Shown: piece after piece, positions 54,601 through 60,600 of the stretch | How the letters are laid out: each line of letters opens with the position of its first letter | How positions within the stretch are numbered: the first letter of the stretch is position 1 | Origin: Siphonodentalium dalli | Lineage: Eukaryota; Mollusca; Scaphopoda; Gadilida; Siphonodentaliidae | Direction: 5' to 3' | NCBI GenBank assembly: GCA_032622095.1 | Contig: CP136069.1 | Location: forward strand, 47,094,194-47,158,193 | DNA length: 64,000 nucleotides | Notes under the pieces: generated by a model | The model's input: only the letters and a program-made list of their open reading frames with translations | What the model was told of the DNA's origin: nothing | Database searches by the model: none | Position numbers and translations under genes: made by a program

Positions 54601-57600
54601 TGACGTCAGATCACGTGACAGAAGATGAAGTCAACACTCACATGTTAATGCAGTGGGGGCAGTTTATGGACCACGACATGGACTTGACCCCACAATCTGT
54701 GAGCTACGCGAGATTTAGTGACGGTACGCGATGTAACGAGACCTGCGAAGCCGAGTTCCCATGTTTCCCGATCGAAGTTCCGTCCAGTGATCTGCGCATC
54801 CAGAGCAGAAAGTGCCTCGGATTTGCCAGATCGAGCGCGACCTGCAGTAGCGGGAAAACTTCGATATTCTTCAAAACATTCGCTCCACGCGAACAGCTCA
54901 ATACTATCACGTCATACATCGATGCTTCGAATGTGTATGGAAGCACAGAAAAAACGGCCAAAATATTGCGTGACGTCACTACTGATAGGGGATTATTGAA
55001 AGCTGGCGAGGACAGACGGTACGCGAAAAATCTCTTACCGTACGACAACGTCGGAGCGATACCAAGCGGCGATTGTCAAATCGAGACTGATAAACGTCAC
55101 ATCCCGTGTTTTCTCGCGGGAGATCACCGAGCAAATGAGCAACTCTCGCTGACCGCCATGCACACTCTGTGGATGAGAGAGCATAATAGGATAGCCAAGG
55201 AGATTTTGACATTGAACCCTCACTGGGATGGTGACATGGTGTATCACGAAACACGAAAAATCATTGGAGGAGTGTTCCAGCACATCACATACAAACATTG
55301 GCTGCCGTATATCCTCGGTCCGGCAGGTATGAAACGCATCGGCGCGTACCACGGTTATAACCCGGATGAGGACGCTACTATTGTGAATGAATTCTCGACG
55401 GCCGCCTTCCGTTTTGGCCACTCCCTGGTTCAGCCAGTGATGTTCCGTTTGGGCGAGGATATGGAACCTATATCTGACGGAAATCTTCCACTACACAGAG
55501 CTTTCTTCGCGCCGTATAAACTCGTTGAGGAGGGAGGTGTTGATCCTTTGTTAAGAGGCATGTTTGGCGTAGCTGCCAAGAAAAGAATGCCGGATGAATT
55601 CTTGAACTCAGAGCTCACAGAGCGCTTGTTTGCGTTGGCAAATTCCGTCGGTCAGGACTTGGCCTCATTGAATATTCAAAGGGGGCGTGACCACGGATTG
55701 CCGTTGTATAACCAATACCGGAAGTATTGCAATCTAAGCGTTGCTACTCAATTCCAAGATTTCGCTGATGAGATTACGGACGTTTCTACGCTACTCAAAC
55801 TGCAGTCTCTATACAGCCATCCAGGTAAGATACTCAAACTACAGTCTCTATACATCCATCCAGATAAAATACTCAAACTACAGTCTCTTTGCAGCCATCC
55901 AGGTCAGATGCATGGTCATTGGATACAATCTACCAAATTAATTGTATTACCAAACTTACTTCATGCGTTGTGAATTTATCAACACCCTTTTGTAGGTTTA
56001 GTTGTTCTCAACTGCTAAAATCTGCACAATTGTAAGTTTTGGGCGCATTTACATTTAGTGTTTAGTTTCCAGTAGCACATAAATACGTGGTATTGGGTCT
56101 CCTATTGTGGGAGCTACACCTGCCCTATTACAGACCTAAATCCCAACAAGTCTTAAATGTCATTTGTATCAAACTTCGAGGCCTAACTATATAAATTGGT
56201 ACCCCCTGTTATGTTCGGGTTTGGGCAATTAGTAAAAGGAATATTCAACTATGGGCTCGTGTAAGGCCAGTATATATTGTCAATGTTAAGCTAACAGTTC
56301 AGTTTGAGTATATATGTAAATGAAAATTATATCAACACATGGTTCAATCACGCAATGTATCGTGAATATGTTGATGTTCCGATTTTTCAACAGGGTTGAC
56401 AATGGATACGCCACATTTGTCCCTGGGCATTACCAATGAATTTTTTTTTTTTTTTTTTATTGACCAAAATTATGTAGAAATTACTATGAACATTAGTAAT
56501 AATATATTGCACTCTCTCTCTCACTTTCGTATACCCATGCAGTCAAACAACCAAACTCACATAAACCACCCATACACTCTTAAAATATAGCTACTATATA
56601 GTACCTATATAAGTACTACCCTTGCCACTGGGTTAGTGCCTAACTGTAGGTACTATATAGTACCTATGTGATATAGCTACTATAAAGTACCTAATTAGGT
56701 ATTATATATACCTAATTAGCTACTATATAGTAGCTATACAGCTACTATGTAGTACATATTAAAAGTATATACTATTTAGCACCACAGTTAGGTATTATAT
56801 AGTACCTAAGTAGGTACTATATAGCACCTGCATATGCACTATATAGTACCAAACTATATTTGGCAACATAATCTTCCTTCCATTCCGCAGCCGGCGAAGT
56901 CGAACAAAGTTCAACGCCAACGGAGTCGGTTGACTCGGCGGAATATGGCGAAGCGTCCATCTTTATTGTCTTGTCTGCTTAGATTCCCGCGTTTACTTTT
57001 CACAACACCTCTAATTCGGTTGATCCAGAGTAACTCATCCAACGATTAGTCGATTATAATGAATTATAACAATTCCTCGTGGTATGCGAATGCGCCCTCT
57101 GGCGTGAGCGTCTCTCAAATAACAGGGGGTATAATTTGGTTTATCCTGAATGCGATATAGCGGTTTTACGATAGGCACTAAAGACGGTATACATGTAGCT
57201 ACTATATCACACCATTAATCTATAGGTGTTACATATATAGGTACTATAGCTACAATAGCTACTATATAGTAGCTATACGGACTCCGATTTTTGTGAGTGT
57301 ACCATCATCCCCTCTTTCACTACCGGCGACGTTATAATATATTGTTTACTTTATTTGATCATTACTCAAATTTAAATCATGTGGCAATAGTAAATTTTAG
57401 TTACAGTATACACTTTCAGTGGATCGAACTGTCGGTGCAACATGACACCAAATATTGATAGTGTTGTTCTGAGAGAAATACAAGGTCAATCGTGCGTGTG
57501 GGGTGGGGTGTACCTAACCCAGTATATATATGCACATGTATTACTCCAAATACCATCTTTAATGCATGTGCGGTTTTCTCTATTTTATAGATAATATCGA

Positions 57601-60600
57601 CTTGTTCGTTGGTGGGATGAGCGAGACTCCACTGGAAGGAGCTAAAGTTGGTCCAACATTTGCCTGCATTATATCGGAGCAATTCAGGAAACTTCGTGAT
57701 GGTGACCGGTTCGTATTGCGTATTTTAGAATATTTATTCCTTCCATGACTGGAGCTTCCTGAAATCCCTGACCAGTGCATTCTCTTATATTTATATATAT
57801 GCGAGGCTCCCTATGGAAGAATACACTGGCACAGGATTTTAAATTCTGCACCAGCGCAGCTCCCGTTATGAAAGGGTTTACATGTACAGTGGCTTGGTCG
57901 CTTTGAGCGATGTGCAATTGAAGGATTGTACACTGTTTGAATCTAGCGCCAAGTTGTGAACCCTTGAGCAAGGTCGCTGGTATTGTGTCTGCTTAGCACC
58001 GTCCATGCGTTATAAGGGTACCTGATAATGAGCAGTATCCTGGCATACTATCGGCTGTACCTCCCAATGTCACAAGTAGATGGTTACTGGGTGTTTAGGC
58101 TCATCGTGGTAATAATTGCAATGCATAGAGCGCTTTGGGCCTCATGGGAAAGGCGCTTTGGAAATGCTATACATTATTTATCATAGCCCTGGTGTATTAT
58201 ACTCAACCCTGTTTGGTGATTGGTCAGCTGTCAATTGGGTCATACGTTTTACATACCAATAACACAGTTGCACTTTTTACCGGATATGGGTTATTTACTG
58301 CACGTGACTCCGCATGTGGGAATTTCTCATATATGTATGTAACGTTGTTCAGCAATAAACCGGCTGGTAATTTCTTTTCGGTGGTATGGTGTGAATAATT
58401 AACAGGCGACTGTGACAGCTGTTGTTCTGTCGGATAATATTTGGGAGATATTTGTAATGAGATAAAGATTTTTGGACTATACGTATGTTGGCTGAACATA
58501 ACTATTATGGATGCTTGGGGAAACAGAACCTATCTCCGTCATTTTATTTGATGTTTCAGATTTTGGTATGAGAACCTAGGGGTCTTCACACCGGAACAAC
58601 TTGTCCAGGTAAAACAGTCATCTCTAGCGCGAGCGATATGCGACAGTTCAGACGGTATAACAAGGGTACAACGGGACGTGTTCCGTATAGCAGAGGAGAC
58701 TCACGACTATCTGGACTGCAGGAATATACCACACATAGACCTCAGCATGTGGGCGGACTGTTGCTCTGGTAGGTATATTAACGAAAGTGATGCATTAGTC
58801 CCAAACCATGCACGTATTTCAGACGCATAGACAGACTAAATGCATGTCCAAAATTATTAGTTATTCAGTTTCTACACCCAGTTTTATGTTCGATTAACCC
58901 TAGAACATCCTGCTATTTAAAAACAAATGTGCCGATGCATTCTCTTATATATCCCAGTCGCCAATATCGGCCTATCAATATTTACCTTGACCCTCTAAGC
59001 CAATGCATTCTCTTATATATAGAGGTTCCCTATGGGAGACTAGCACATATACGATAATTCACTGGCGCAGGATATTTAATGATGCACCAGCGCAGCGCCC
59101 GTCATAAACGGGTTAAACAACGCGGAGTTTCCAGTTCTCGTAAGGACCGATGATCGATTGTCCAAGACATAATTATGTGCTCTTGGAATCAGACTCATTT
59201 AGACCTAACACTCGATGAATCTGGTTATGGCACTTATGGTTTTATAATGTGTAGCTGGTTTCGAAAGATGGCTGGATGGGTATACTATACGGCATCCAAA
59301 TATTGAGTTGAACAACCGCATCCCAATCTAACACAACGCGTTCTTGTTTTCTATTCATGTATGATCTATGTGTGTTTCGTGATTCGTAGAATCCGAATGT
59401 GACAGGTCGGATAATTTATATCTATTATGGCTCAATTATGCTGTGGAATACTCCCGCTGAGGGTAGATATTGGTAGATGGAGAGGGGGAATAGAACCTCG
59501 ATGATAGAATATGTGTTCTGTAAATATAACTCTGTTGAAGATGAACTAACTTCATTTTCTGTCCCAGTGGGTTGCCTATGCAAATGTAAGGACGAAATTG
59601 TTTGAAACCACAGATTTCCATATCAATGGTGTGCACTCACTTACTTTTATGACTGAATTATTGGTAAATTATTTCCCTCGACAGACATCAACATTTCTCC
59701 ACCAAGCGTATAGGAGAAGACAAGCTGTTGTGTCAATGGCGCACAACTTATATATGTACTTATATTGTTTATATACATGATGTAGAGTGACTTATATGCC
59801 CCATCGACCGGGCATGATTGAGTTGGTGTTTATTATTGTAATTATTTATAAGCTCATGCATGTTACTATAATAAATAAATCATTCATTCATATTTCAGAC
59901 TGCAGAAAATCGGGAGACTTCAAATCCATCACTAGTCACTTCAAAGGGGGTGATTTCAGCCACCTCGACAATAGGGTAGATAGCCGACCACTGGAGGACG
60001 AGGATGAACGAACGGACAACCAAAACTCTATCGAGAATACTATTGGAACTGTGCCCCTGAACGACCATCTCGAGGAACAAATGGGCGTCCTTGACAACAA
60101 GGTCATCTCCATGCAAAGCACAATATACCAACTCACTAAATCCATCAAATTCCTCAAAAGGAAGGTTCGTATTATATATGACGTCCCGTGACAGGTGATG
60201 AAAATGGGGCGCGCGTTTTCACTTGTCAGGACAATATTCCCGTACTTAGAAAAGTTAACTGTTATTTAAAAACAAAACGTCGATACGGGCTTCGGGTGTA
60301 CACTGAACGATTTCCACAAGAAACTACATTGTACATGGGCTACTGAGCTACATGACTATTGAAAAATATATGAGGTTTTTGTCAACATACATGTATGAAA
60401 TGACGCAGTATATAAGTATATACATGTTTCGAACGAGGACGAACGTGCTCCTTACATGTCTATACAATCCCATTAATTATCTATCAATCAAGTGAAGTTG
60501 TAGCAAAGTAATGTGAAACCACTTAAAACATAATCAATTGGAACTACCTATCACAAGGTATCTACCCAGAAAATGTGTCAAACTCATAAATAAAACATTG

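Noticed and set aside
55974-57590. Read-through of the peroxidase exon as an alternative end at 55973
   Set aside because: It would lose the last peroxidase helices and the VWC domain; exon 15 joins exon 14 in perfect phase.
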